The translations under genes and the position numbers were made by a program. A stretch of DNA of 64,000 nt from a virus, in IMG/VR virus record IMGVR_UViG_3300035633_000651, positions 1-64,000 of that record, one strand, 5' to 3'. Numbering within the stretch: position 1 is the first letter of the stretch; the number at the start of each line of letters is the position of its first letter. Shown piece after piece: positions 16,279 through 22,943 of this stretch. The notes beneath the pieces are model-generated. The model was not told where the DNA came from. It searched no databases and saw only the letters and a list, made by a program, of their open reading frames with translations.

Positions 16279-16750
16279 TCTTGGCGCGCTTGCGGAGCTT
16301 CCTCTTCGCCATGTCCTGCTTCAGACGGGACAACCGGTCGATGAAGAGGACCCCTTCCAGGTGGTCGATCTCGTGCTGCAGGCAGACGCCGAGCAGCCCT
16401 TCGGCTTCCAGACGAAGCGGACGACCGTCCCGGTCGAGCCCGGTCACCACGACCTGTGCAGCGCGCATGACCTTGGCCTGGTAGCCCGGCACGGACAGGC
16501 AGCCTTCGAGCGACTCGATGGCGCCAAGCGCCTCCTCGATGACCGGGTTCACGACCGCCACGGGGTCCGCTCCGGTCACGTCTGCAACGATGACCCTGTC
16601 CAGCACGCCAACCTGCGGAGCGGCCAGGCCGACGCCATGACCGGCGTACATCGCTTCGAACATGTCGTCGATGAGCTGAGCATTGACGGTCTCGACTGCG
16701 GTCGAGGTTTCGGACAACACGGGATTCGGGTAGGTGAGGATCTCGCGCAT
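16271..16750 (-). CDS. def: Peptide deformylase
   Basis: 159 residues. It removes the formyl group from N-terminal Met of new proteins at the ribosome exit. All three signatures are intact: GVGLAAPQ (39-46), EGCLS (82-86, metal ligand C84) and QHEIDH (125-130, metal ligands H126 and H130, catalytic E127). Short C-terminus, as in other phage deformylases. It is on the - strand inside an otherwise + strand tRNA cluster, and its stop codon lies within the tRNA-Trp gene. It fits the translation theme of the region. Confidence 0.95.
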   Translation of the reverse strand: MREILTYPNPVLSETSTAVETVNAQLIDDMFEAMYAGHGVGLAAPQVGVLDRVIVADVTGADPVAVVNPVIEEALGAIESLEGCLSVPGYQAKVMRAAQVVVTGLDRDGRPLRLEAEGLLGVCLQHEIDHLEGVLFIDRLSRLKQDMAKRKLRKRAKTG

Positions 16751-16764
16751 CTCAGCACCATAAC

Positions 16765-16838
16765 GGGTTCGTAGCTAAATGGCGACAGCAGCTGGCTCTT
16801 AACCAGAAGATATGGAGGTTCGAGTCCTCCCGGACCCA
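16765..16838 (+). tRNA. tRNA-Lys (CTT)
   Basis: Acceptor GGGTTCG/CGGACCC with one T-G pair, anticodon loop CTCTTAA, T-loop TTCGAGT. Confidence 0.88.
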
Positions 16839-16840
16839 AC

Positions 16841-16912
16841 GCGAAGTTGGTGCAACAGGTAGCATCTCAGGTTTCCACCCTGAAGACGTCGGTTCGAACC
16901 CGTCACTTCGCT
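16841..16912 (+). tRNA. tRNA-Gly (TCC)
   Basis: Acceptor GCGAAGT/ACTTCGC, anticodon loop TTTCCAC, T-loop TTCGAAC; two bases after the previous tRNA. Confidence 0.88.
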
Positions 16913-16913
16913 C

Positions 16914-16942
16914 TTGACACGCACCGGCACACAAAACAGCAT
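16914..16942 (+). promoter_or_regulatory. Promoter with CCGG spacer
   Basis: TTGACA (16914-16919) begins two bases after a tRNA; spacer of 17 bases carrying CCGG; weak -10 CAGCAT six bases before ATG 16949. Confidence 0.6.
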
Positions 16943-16948
16943 GTGGGC

Positions 16949-17134
16949 ATGGCCCCAGAAACACGCTTCGCCATCTGCTCCAAAGACGGTCTGCACTTCG
17001 TCGTCGAGAATGTGGGGAGCGGGGAGTTCGACTTCCGTTCGGACCACATCCCAGACAACGAGCCCACGCCTGACATCAACACGGCGTGCGCTCGGTGCCG
17101 CCAGCTGATCGAGGCCGCACGTGGCACGCACTAA
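16949..17134 (+). CDS. Small CxxC protein
   Basis: 61 residues, ATG 6 bases after the -10 box so the mRNA should be leaderless. It ends with TACARCRQLIE, a CxxC that could pair with an earlier Cys. Function unknown. Confidence 0.55.
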   Translation: MAPETRFAICSKDGLHFVVENVGSGEFDFRSDHIPDNEPTPDINTACARCRQLIEAARGTH

Positions 17135-17429
17135 GATCCTCGGCACGGACGCCGAGATGAAAGAAGTGCGTCGGCGGTACGAAGCGGGCGCAACTGTTCG
17201 TGAGGTCGCAGACGGGTTAGGCGTTTCCGTCACGCCAGTGCGAAGAGCGTTGCAACAAGCTGGAGCGAAGATACGCAAGCGCGGACGGCGCTCAGGCCCG
17301 GTCGATCCGGCCCGTGTGAAGACCTTTCAAGGTCTCCGAAACCGCGGCTGGACCTTCAACGAGATCGCCGAAGAGTACGGCCTTTCGCGGCAGGCTGTGC
17401 AGCAGTATTTGGCACAGCACGTGCAGTAG
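17121..17429 (+). CDS. Small protein with two helix-turn-helix motifs
   Basis: 102 residues from GTG 17121. Two HTH units of the resolvase/homeodomain-like type: REVADGLGVSVTPVRRALQQ near residue 28 and FNEIAEEYGLSRQAVQQYLA near residue 80, joined by a basic linker (KIRKRGRRSG). Likely DNA-binding regulator or a stray recombinase HTH; no catalytic domain is present. Confidence 0.75.
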   Translation: MARTKILGTDAEMKEVRRRYEAGATVREVADGLGVSVTPVRRALQQAGAKIRKRGRRSGPVDPARVKTFQGLRNRGWTFNEIAEEYGLSRQAVQQYLAQHVQ

Positions 17430-17437
17430 CCTGCTGC

Positions 17438-17536
17438 ATGTCAAGCAGCGGCCTTGCCAAGACCATGCGCGAGCAACGCGCGGCAGTCCTTGGCCAAGAA
17501 CGACAGCACGCCGAGCCTCTCCGAGGTGAAGCGTGA
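17438..17536 (+). CDS. Tiny hypothetical protein
   Basis: 32 residues from ATG 17438, five bases after TAGCCT. The stop overlaps the next GTG (GTGA). Coupling is the main support. Confidence 0.4.
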   Translation: MSSSGLAKTMREQRAAVLGQERQHAEPLRGEA

Positions 17537-18099
17537 GGCGCCTTGTCATCGTCGAGTCCCCGTTCTCGGCCGACACGCCCGAGCTGTTCGCTCGGAACCT
17601 CCAGTACCTGAAGGCGTGCGTCCTGGACTGCCTCCAGCGAGGTGAGTCGCCCTACGCGAGCCACGGCTTCTTCCCGAACTTCCTGCACGACGCCAACGCG
17701 GAGGAGCGAGAGCTGGGCATGGACTGCGGCTTCGACGTCGGACACGCTTTCGCTGCGGCGGCGCGTGCGCGGCTGGAGGACAAGTGGCTGGCGGACGACG
17801 AGGCCTACGCGGAACAAAACCTGTCCACGCGTGCTGCTCAGGTCGTCTACACAGACCTCGGCATCAGCAGCGGCATGCAGCGAGGCGTCGAGGCGCTCGA
17901 CGGCATCTTGCCGCGCGAAGACCGTCAGCTCGGTGAAGACTGGGCGCGCTTGATCGAGGGCCGCGAGACCATCCAGCACATCAAGCTGGAGGAGCCTCAG
18001 GTCGACGGCGAGCTGCTCGAAGAGCTTCGCCGCACCGAGCGGCACGTCGGCAACGACGCCGCACTCGGTGCGGCCGTTCGCAAGCTCCTGAACACGTGA
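17533..18099 (+). CDS. DUF7768-like protein
   Basis: 188 residues. It has the conserved order of this phage/bacterial family: VIVESPF at the start, RGESPYASHGFFPN, then ELGMDCGFDVGHAF, VVYTDLGISSGMQRGVEAL and RQLGEDWARL. It is related to the nucleoside deoxyribosyltransferase/TIR-like Rossmann group, but no activity is established for the family. A second protein of similar type is at 35426. Confidence 0.75.
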   Translation: MRRLVIVESPFSADTPELFARNLQYLKACVLDCLQRGESPYASHGFFPNFLHDANAEERELGMDCGFDVGHAFAAAARARLEDKWLADDEAYAEQNLSTRAAQVVYTDLGISSGMQRGVEALDGILPREDRQLGEDWARLIEGRETIQHIKLEEPQVDGELLEELRRTERHVGNDAALGAAVRKLLNT

Positions 18100-18128
18100 A
18101 CCTGTCGGCCTAGGCTGGGCCGACCACT

Positions 18129-18200
18129 GGGACTGTAGCTCTGTGGAGAGCAGCGGGCTTTTAACCCGAACGGAGATGGGTTCGACTCCCTCCGGTCCCA
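18129..18200 (+). tRNA. tRNA-Lys (TTT)
   Basis: Acceptor GGGACTG/CGGTCCC, anticodon loop CTTTTAA, T-loop TTCGACT. Confidence 0.88.
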
Positions 18201-18202
18201 TT

Positions 18203-18286
18203 GGATGGTGCCAGCGGATAGGTCCGCGACCGGTGTCGAATACCGGGGGACGCCGAGAGGCGGGGGTTCGAATCCTACACCATCCG
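18203..18286 (+). tRNA. tRNA-Ser (CGA)
   Basis: Acceptor GGATGGT/ACCATCC, anticodon loop GTCGAAT, long variable arm with GCC-GAGA-GGC hairpin as expected for Ser. It is the only tRNA in the set with a normal long variable arm. Confidence 0.85.
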
Positions 18287-18289
18287 AGC

Positions 18290-18363
18290 TGGGGCGTAGC
18301 TCAACAGGTAGCAGCGCCGGGCTTTGAACCCGGAGGTTGAGGGTTCGAGCCCCTCCGCCCCAT
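18290..18363 (+). tRNA. tRNA-Gln (TTG)
   Basis: Acceptor TGGGGCG/CGCCCCA, anticodon loop CTTTGAA, T-loop TTCGAGC. Confidence 0.88.
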
Positions 18364-18397
18364 CAGTCCTCGTCTTCGTGCATTTCCACCGATCCAC

Positions 18398-18469
18398 AGA
18401 GGTGTAGCACAACGGTGGTGCTCCCGGCTCTGAACCGGGCGGTTGCAGGTTCGAATCCTGCCACCTCTT
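18398..18469 (+). tRNA. tRNA-Gln (CTG)
   Basis: Acceptor AGAGGTG/CACCTCT, anticodon loop CTCTGAA, T-loop TTCGAAT. Confidence 0.88.
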
Positions 18470-18513
18470 AGCTTGACTCCGTCCTGCGCGTCGGCGTTGA
18501 TGCGACTCGTCCT

Positions 18514-18585
18514 GCCGGCTTCAGCTAGCGGCTAAGCTGCGTGCCTTGTAAGCACGTCACGCCGGTTCGAGTCCGGCAGTCGGCT
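18514..18585 (+). tRNA. tRNA-Thr (TGT)
   Basis: Acceptor GCCGGCT/AGTCGGC, anticodon loop CTTGTAA, T-loop TTCGAGT. Confidence 0.88.
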
Positions 18586-18588
18586 GTC

Positions 18589-18864
18589 ATGGGAAGAGAC
18601 AAGATACCCTCGGCACCAACCATCTACTCGTCGCAAGACCTCACATCTCAGGACCTGCCCACGGCAGTGGACACCGTGAAGCTGCAGGAAGACCAAGTGC
18701 TGATCACGATCAGTCGCCCGCTCACGCCACGTGGCGTGCAGCTCAACGCCGTCGCGAAGCCCAGCAAGGTGGGCGCGACCACGGCGGCGCTCATCAAGCT
18801 GGCACGCGAGCTGAAAGCCAACTCGCTCATCCAGCATTATATTGAAGATGCACTGAACACCTGA
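18589..18864 (+). CDS. Small hypothetical protein
   Basis: 91 residues from ATG 18589, three bases after a tRNA. Helical C-terminus (AALIKLARELKANSLIQHYI). It may be translated from the processed tRNA transcript. No family recognised. Confidence 0.55.
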   Translation: MGRDKIPSAPTIYSSQDLTSQDLPTAVDTVKLQEDQVLITISRPLTPRGVQLNAVAKPSKVGATTAALIKLARELKANSLIQHYIEDALNT

Positions 18865-18872
18865 CACTCCTT

Positions 18873-18945
18873 GGCCTCATCGTCTAATGGTTAGGATGAC
18901 GGATTTTCACCCCGTCGATGCTGGGTTCAATTCCCGCTGAGGCCA
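18873..18945 (+). tRNA. tRNA-Glu (TTC)
   Basis: Acceptor GGCCTCA/TGAGGCC, anticodon loop TTTTCAC, T-loop TTCAATT. Confidence 0.88.
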
Positions 18946-18973
18946 GGGTCCTCGTCTCGACGAGGGCACCAAC

Positions 18974-19047
18974 GGCGCTGTAGTATAATGGTCTAGTACG
19001 CCGGATTCTCAATCCGGAAATCGTGAGTTCGATCCTCCGCAGCGTCA
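18974..19047 (+). tRNA. tRNA-Glu (CTC)
   Basis: Acceptor GGCGCTG/CAGCGTC, anticodon loop TTCTCAA. T-stem has two mismatches, so stability is reduced. Confidence 0.78.
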
Positions 19048-19119
19048 TCCTCTCTAGCTATTCTGGGAAAGCAATCGGCTGTTAACCGACGAAGCAGGGT
19101 TCGATTCCCTGGGGAGGAG
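19048..19119 (+). tRNA. tRNA-Asn (GTT)
   Basis: Acceptor TCCTCTC/GGGAGGA, anticodon loop CTGTTAA, T-loop TTCGATT. It starts at the base after the previous tRNA, and CCA follows the discriminator base, the only clear encoded CCA in the cluster. Confidence 0.88.
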
Positions 19120-19124
19120 CCAAC

Positions 19125-19197
19125 GACTCTGTGGCAGAATGGCAAATGCGCGCGGCTGCAACCCGCGTTTACGTCGGTTCGATTCCGACCGGAGTCT
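19125..19197 (+). tRNA. tRNA-Cys (GCA)
   Basis: Acceptor GACTCTG/CGGAGTC, anticodon loop CTGCAAC, T-loop TTCGATT. Confidence 0.88.
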
Positions 19198-19201
19198 TTC
19201 A

Positions 19202-19276
19202 CGGGATGTGGCTCAGTCTGGCTAGAGCGCTCGTCTGGGGGGCGAGAGACCGTCGGTTCGAATCCGGCCATCCCGA
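19202..19276 (+). tRNA. tRNA-Pro (GGG)
   Basis: Acceptor CGGGATG/CATCCCG (the C1-G72 pair typical of Pro), anticodon loop CTGGGGG, T-loop TTCGAAT. Confidence 0.88.
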
Positions 19277-19280
19277 TTTC

Positions 19281-19354
19281 ACCTCGGTAGACCAACTGGT
19301 AGAGTCAGCAGGTTGAGGGCCTGTCCAGTGTCGGTTCGAATCCGACCCGAGGTA
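19281..19354 (+). tRNA. tRNA-Leu (GAG), short variable loop
   Basis: Acceptor ACCTCGG/CCGAGGT, anticodon loop TTGAGGG, T-loop TTCGAAT. The variable loop is about 5 bases; bacterial Leu tRNAs normally carry a long arm. Confidence 0.78.
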
Positions 19355-19366
19355 TGCAGCATTGAC

Positions 19367-19442
19367 GTCCCTGTGGGCAATTTGGTAAAGCCGCTCGTCT
19401 CAGAAGCGAGAGATTTTGTGGGTTCGACTCCCTCCAGGGACA
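19367..19442 (+). tRNA. tRNA-Leu (CAG), short variable loop
   Basis: Acceptor GTCCCTG/CAGGGAC, anticodon loop CTCAGAA, T-loop TTCGACT; variable region about 7 bases, no long arm. Confidence 0.8.
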
Positions 19443-19542
19443 TGGAAACGAGACCTTGACGGTGATGCTGATGTGGTTCAAAACGCGAGCGGGCGATGAC
19501 GCCCCACCAACGTTGGCCTGCACGGCCGAAGGAACGTACCAC

Positions 19543-19854
19543 ATGCCTGCACCTGCACTGGTCCTCACCCGAGGCAACATCACCTACACCGCCGACCCCG
19601 TCGAGAAGGACGGCTTCCGCATCAACGCGAGCCTCTCCAGCCCCGCCGAGGGCGCGAACTGGGCCCTCTCGGTCTCGACGCAGCTCGTGGACGCAGCGGT
19701 CGTCGACGACAACGATGAGGCCGCTCGCTTCACCGCTTCGTCGCTGACGGTTCCCTTCAACGAGGCTCCGGACCTGGCTTCGGCCACGGCCAAGCTTCAG
19801 GCGCTCGTGGATCTGGTCTTCGACCAGTTCATCCCGGCTCAGGCGTCGATCTGA
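19543..19854 (+). CDS. Hypothetical protein within tRNA cluster
   Basis: 103 residues from ATG 19543, preceded by AAGGAA at a Shine-Dalgarno distance and by a TTGACG box upstream. Beta-rich, acidic. An earlier ATG at 19462 is open but lies over the promoter. Resembles a small secreted or virion-type protein in composition; no family recognised. Confidence 0.55.
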   Translation: MPAPALVLTRGNITYTADPVEKDGFRINASLSSPAEGANWALSVSTQLVDAAVVDDNDEAARFTASSLTVPFNEAPDLASATAKLQALVDLVFDQFIPAQASI

Positions 19855-19889
19855 CGCCCACGCGTCGCCCCGTCCTGGGGTGACGCCCT

Positions 19890-19956
19890 GCCCGCACCGA
19901 TGGACGGCAGACGCCCTGGTATGGCGTCGACGGCAGTTCGATTCTGCCTGTGGGCT
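19890..19956 (+). tRNA. tRNA-Thr (GGT), reduced D arm
   Basis: Acceptor GCCCGCA/TGTGGGC, anticodon loop CTGGTAT, T-arm GGCAG-TTCGATT-CTGCC. The D arm is shortened (3-bp stem), giving a 67-base tRNA. Confidence 0.7.
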
Positions 19957-20048
19957 GCGAGTAGCACCGCATCCTCTGGACACACGCGACGAAGGAGGCG
20001 CTGCGGGGTCAAACTGAGGCGCTCGCGAGCCTTGGGCGCTCACCCAAT

Positions 20049-20116
20049 GGAGCGTACAACAGGGTTGAGACCTGGTTGCTAGTCAGGTTGACTGAGTTCG
20101 AATCTCAGGCGCTCCG
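20049..20116 (+). tRNA. tRNA-Ser-like (GCT), reduced D arm
   Basis: Acceptor GGAGCGT/GCGCTCC, anticodon loop TTGCTAG, T-arm CTGAG-TTCGAAT-CTCAG. It has a minimal D arm and no long variable arm, so Ser identity is inferred from the anticodon only. Confidence 0.62.
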
Positions 20117-20121
20117 ACCTC

Positions 20122-20150
20122 TTGACATTTGCCGGGCGAGCCGCGCACGC
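20122..20150 (+). promoter_or_regulatory. Promoter with CCGG spacer
   Basis: TTGACA at 20122-20127 followed by TTTGCCGGG; weak -10 (CACGCT) six bases before ATG 20158. Confidence 0.55.
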
Positions 20151-20157
20151 TGTCTGT

Positions 20158-20760
20158 ATGACCGAGTACGGCACCGACGCTTGGTGGGACGAGTACCGCG
20201 AGTTCGCCTGGGAGTCTCTTCAGCGTCACCGTGACGCGTTCGAGCGGCTCATGTACATGGCGCCCTGGCATCTGTGCACCTACAACACGACCTTCGACCT
20301 AGGCGCAGGGCGTGCGGGTATCGGCTTCAATGTGGTACGGGCGAGTCATACAGTCCACTACGTCTCCTACGACGCCGACCCGAATGCCAAAGCTGACCAC
20401 TGCGTAGACTATCGGACGCTGTCTCGGCTCGAACCGCTTGACTCGCAGCCGTCCCCGATCACGATGGTGACGTCGTTCTTCTCGACCGAACTCACGGCAG
20501 GGCCGCACGCGAACCAGTCCTTCTACAGGCACCTGTTCAAGTGCAACCCCGAGCTGCAGACGATCGTCGTGGCAGGCATGTACTACGCCGACAAGGCCGA
20601 CCATCCCTCCGTGACGGAGACCGGCGGCATCGTCTCGTGGCAGTCCATCGGTCCGGTGCGCACCAACGAGACGCGTCTGCTCATCCCGGCGCCGTCGAAG
20701 ATGTTCGGCGAGACCGTCGTCGAGGTCTGGCGCCGCCTGGACCGCCCGGAGGACTTGTGA
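20158..20760 (+). CDS. Hypothetical protein
   Basis: 200 residues, leaderless start at ATG 20158. Alpha/beta pattern; the stretch TYNTTFDLGAGRAGIGFNVV carries a Gly-rich loop. No confident family. Coupled to the next tiny membrane protein (GTGA overlap). Confidence 0.6.
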   Translation: MTEYGTDAWWDEYREFAWESLQRHRDAFERLMYMAPWHLCTYNTTFDLGAGRAGIGFNVVRASHTVHYVSYDADPNAKADHCVDYRTLSRLEPLDSQPSPITMVTSFFSTELTAGPHANQSFYRHLFKCNPELQTIVVAGMYYADKADHPSVTETGGIVSWQSIGPVRTNETRLLIPAPSKMFGETVVEVWRRLDRPEDL

Positions 20761-20858
20761 ATCCTTGGCTGATCACGTTCGGGGTTGTCTTCGGAGTGCT
20801 GAGCACGTGCGCGGTCGTCGCATATCTGGCGGTCTGGCTTGATGAGGACGGCGATTGA
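20757..20858 (+). CDS. Tiny single-pass membrane protein
   Basis: 33 residues from GTG 20757. One transmembrane helix (LITFGVVFGVLSTCAVVAYL) and an acidic C-terminus. Confidence 0.55.
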   Translation: MNPWLITFGVVFGVLSTCAVVAYLAVWLDEDGD

Positions 20859-20944
20859 CCTGGTTCGGCGAGTACTGGACGGACTGCGACAGTCCGCTGA
20901 ACAACGTCCGACACGGCGGACTCTGCAAGGTATGTGATCCGTGA
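20855..20944 (+). CDS. Possible tiny Cys-containing protein
   Basis: 29 residues from TTG 20855 overlapping the upstream stop; contains WTDCDSPLNN and GLCKVCDP, a possible half zinc site. Low support. Confidence 0.3.
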   Translation: MTWFGEYWTDCDSPLNNVRHGGLCKVCDP

Positions 20945-20951
20945 TCAATCA

Positions 20952-21024
20952 CGAGGTGAAGGCCCGGGGTGGGCCGCCTGGTTTGGGACCAGGACATCGG
21001 CAGGTTCGACTCCTGTCACCTCGA
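20952..21024 (+). tRNA. tRNA-Pro (TGG)
   Basis: Acceptor CGAGGTG/CACCTCG, anticodon loop TTTGGGA, T-loop TTCGACT. Confidence 0.88.
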
Positions 21025-21028
21025 TTCC

Positions 21029-21102
21029 CTGGGTGTGGTTCAATTTGGTAGAGCGCCTGGTTCGGGGCCAGGAGACTGTCGGTTCGAATCCGGCCACCCA
21101 GA
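21029..21102 (+). tRNA. tRNA-Pro (CGG)
   Basis: Acceptor CTGGGTG/CACCCAG, anticodon loop TTCGGGG, T-loop TTCGAAT. Confidence 0.88.
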
Positions 21103-21187
21103 TTTCAGACACTTGCGCGGAGCGCGCAGGGAGGTGCGGGTAGCTCGCCTGGTGCACCGTAGGTGGGGACCAAGCCGTCTGAATTCT

Positions 21188-21263
21188 GCGCGCGTAGCCC
21201 AATTTGGTAGGAGGCAGCGGCTTCAAATCCCGTCCAGTGCCAGTTCGAATCTGGCCGTGCGCA
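21188..21263 (+). tRNA. tRNA-Leu (CAA), short variable loop
   Basis: Acceptor GCGCGCG/CGTGCGC, T-arm GCCAG-TTCGAAT-CTGGC. Anticodon loop best read TTCAAAT with a C-C mismatch closing it; reading one base earlier would give TCA. Variable loop 5 bases, same as the Leu (GAG) tRNA. Confidence 0.65.
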
Positions 21264-21291
21264 TCCTGACAGACCCTGCTAGACTCCGGAG

Positions 21292-21651
21292 GTGCCGAAC
21301 CAGCCTCCCAAGAACCGTCCGTTCTGGCAGACGGTCGTGCTTACGCTGGCCACCGGCCTGGGCGGTGCGACGGCGGCCTACTTCGGCGCCACTCAGAACC
21401 AACCCTCAGCGCAGACTGTGGCCGCTGTGGACGCCAAGCAGGACAAGACCTGGGAGGTGACCCACCTGCTCCTCCAGAACATCCTGAGCGACCAGGAGCG
21501 CCTCCAACGGCAGGTGACACGCCTGAACGAACTCTGTACTGAGGGCGCGCAGGAGACGCCCTTCGACGAGGTGGAGGTCCCTCACCGTGACGTGCCGGAC
21601 CACATCGAGGTCGAGCCCGAGGCGGTCCAACGCAAGCTGGAGTCCTACTGA
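21292..21651 (+). CDS. Membrane-anchored coiled-coil protein
   Basis: 119 residues from GTG 21292, six bases after TAGACT. A helix at residues ~12-32 (TVVLTLATGLGGATAAYFGA) should span the membrane. A coiled-coil region (LLLQNILSDQERLQRQVTRL) and an acidic tail follow. Reminiscent of small holin/spanin-like or inner-membrane phage proteins; no assignment. Confidence 0.6.
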   Translation: MPNQPPKNRPFWQTVVLTLATGLGGATAAYFGATQNQPSAQTVAAVDAKQDKTWEVTHLLLQNILSDQERLQRQVTRLNELCTEGAQETPFDEVEVPHRDVPDHIEVEPEAVQRKLESY

Positions 21652-21884
21652 TGGCCTTCTCGGTCGGCGACGAGGTGCTCCTCGACGTCACGGTGACCGC
21701 CGGGACCGAGATCCTCACGGACGGCGACACCCGCACCTGGGCCTTGCGGAACCACCGCACGCGTCCAGTGCGCATTCTCAGTTTCTCAGGGGATACGGTT
21801 GAGGTAGAGTTCCTCGACGCTTTGGGGCCAGCGTTCGGCCCGGACGGTTTCTACCCGACGCGGTTTTTGAGACCTCCCGTCTAA
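21651..21884 (+). CDS. Small beta-rich hypothetical protein
   Basis: 77 residues from ATG 21651 overlapping the previous stop. SH3-like strand pattern (FSVGDEVLLDVTVTAGTEIL). The next tRNA starts at the first base after its stop codon. Confidence 0.6.
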   Translation: MAFSVGDEVLLDVTVTAGTEILTDGDTRTWALRNHRTRPVRILSFSGDTVEVEFLDALGPAFGPDGFYPTRFLRPPV

Positions 21885-21955
21885 GCGGGTGCGGTGTGAT
21901 GGTCGCATCTCAGCTTGCCATGCTGAAGGTGAGGGTTCGATTCCCTTCACCCGCT
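21885..21955 (+). tRNA. tRNA-Gly (GCC)
   Basis: Acceptor GCGGGTG/CACCCGC, anticodon loop TTGCCAT, T-loop TTCGATT; abuts a stop codon on its 5' side. Confidence 0.88.
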
Positions 21956-21978
21956 CACTGCCTGCTCTCATTCGGTCA

Positions 21979-22043
21979 GCCTCGGCTGGTCGCATGACCA
22001 GGACCCCGACGACCGGTCGGGTGTGGAGTTTGACTCCGAGGCG
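21979..22043 (+). ncRNA. tRNA-like cloverleaf without normal T arm
   Basis: GCCTCGG/CCGAGGC closes a 7-bp stem. Hairpins CTGGTC-GCAT-GACCAG and CCCGA-CGACCGG-TCGGG follow in D and anticodon positions. The anticodon loop lacks U33 and no T arm fits. Probably a decayed tRNA. Confidence 0.35.
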
Positions 22044-22117
22044 CCACGCGTACGGGGCGCTAGGCGAGACGAAGTGTTGGGGACGCCCGCACGGAGAATC
22101 TCACCACCGGTCCACAT

Positions 22118-22189
22118 GCTGGTCTAGCCGTCTGGGACGGCAGTGGTCTCATAAGCCACTAGAGCTGAGTTCGATTCTCAGGTCCAGCA
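22118..22189 (+). tRNA. tRNA-Met (CAT)
   Basis: Acceptor GCTGGTC/GTCCAGC with one T-T mismatch, D arm GCCG/CGGC, anticodon loop CTCATAA, T-loop TTCGATT. Elongator Met or Ile2 cannot be told apart by anticodon. Confidence 0.82.
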
Positions 22190-22191
22190 AC

Positions 22192-22264
22192 GCAGGAGTG
22201 GCTCAGCGGCTAGAGCAGCGCTTTCACACGGCGACGACCGAGGGTTCGAGTCCCTCCTTCTGCA
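22192..22264 (+). tRNA. tRNA-Val (CAC)
   Basis: Acceptor GCAGGAG/CTTCTGC, anticodon loop TTCACAC, T-loop TTCGAGT. Confidence 0.85.
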
Positions 22265-22266
22265 AC

Positions 22267-22339
22267 CCACCGCGACGGCCTGGTCGGCCTGCGGCGCCTG
22301 ATAAGCGCGGTGTTCGAGGTTCGATTCCTCGGCGGTGGA
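22267..22339 (+). tRNA. tRNA-Ile (GAT)
   Basis: Acceptor CCACCGC/GCGGTGG, anticodon loop CTGATAA, T-arm CGAGG-TTCGATT-CCTCG. Confidence 0.85.
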
Positions 22340-22343
22340 CCAC

Positions 22344-22372
22344 TTGACACATGCCGGAGCTAGCTCCACTGT
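22344..22372 (+). promoter_or_regulatory. Promoter for deaminase gene
   Basis: TTGACA at 22344-22349 with CATGCCGG at the start of the spacer; weak -10 (CACTGT) seven bases before ATG 22380. Confidence 0.55.
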
Positions 22373-22379
22373 CGGCGGG

Positions 22380-22943
22380 ATGAACCCGACGCACCTGCAG
22401 ATTCGCATCGAGCAGTGCTTGGCATTGGCCAAGGCGAGTCACTGCCCTCGCCGGAAGTTCGCAGCGCTCCTGCTTGACCCGGAGCGTAACGTCGTCCTGA
22501 TGGACGGCTACAACGGCCCGCCCCGCGGCAAACAGAAGCTCTGCGCGCGACTCTCGAACGGGGTCGAGTTCTGCGAGCGCGACGGCCTCGACCCACTGGC
22601 GTTCGAAGTCGAAGACACGACCGCGTATCGGTACGAGCTGCTGGAGCGGTACCCAGGTGTGCCGTCAGGGACGCACTACGAGCTGGGCTGCCACCACGCA
22701 GAGCAGAACGTCATCTGCAACGCGGCGGCGAACGGCGTCCGGACCCGAGGCGCCTGGATGATTATCAACGGCGAGCCGTGCATCATCTGTGCGAAGCTCA
22801 TTCACCACGCCGGCATCACCAAAGTCATCTGTGTGGGCGGCGGCTTCCGCGGACCCAACGGACTCGACTACCTCGAAGGTCACGACGTCGAGGTCGAGCT
22901 GGTGGACGGTCCGAAAGACCCCAGGTCAAGCCAGCTCGGCTAG
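22380..22943 (+). CDS. dCMP deaminase
   Basis: 187 residues. It converts dCMP to dUMP, feeding thymidylate synthesis. Zinc ligands are intact: H106 with catalytic E108 in HHAEQNVI, then C134 and C137 in GEPCIICAKL. RRKFAALLLD and the closing AGITKVICVGGG match the ComE/dCMP deaminase family, with the usual insertion between the substrate loop and HAE. The start follows a phage-type promoter with 7 bases between -10 and ATG. Confidence 0.9.
   Translation: MNPTHLQIRIEQCLALAKASHCPRRKFAALLLDPERNVVLMDGYNGPPRGKQKLCARLSNGVEFCERDGLDPLAFEVEDTTAYRYELLERYPGVPSGTHYELGCHHAEQNVICNAAANGVRTRGAWMIINGEPCIICAKLIHHAGITKVICVGGGFRGPNGLDYLEGHDVEVELVDGPKDPRSSQLG

Noticed and set aside
21115-21187. Possible additional tRNA (TAGCTCGCCTGGTG)
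   Set aside because: No T-loop and no acceptor pairing; only a D-arm-like string.
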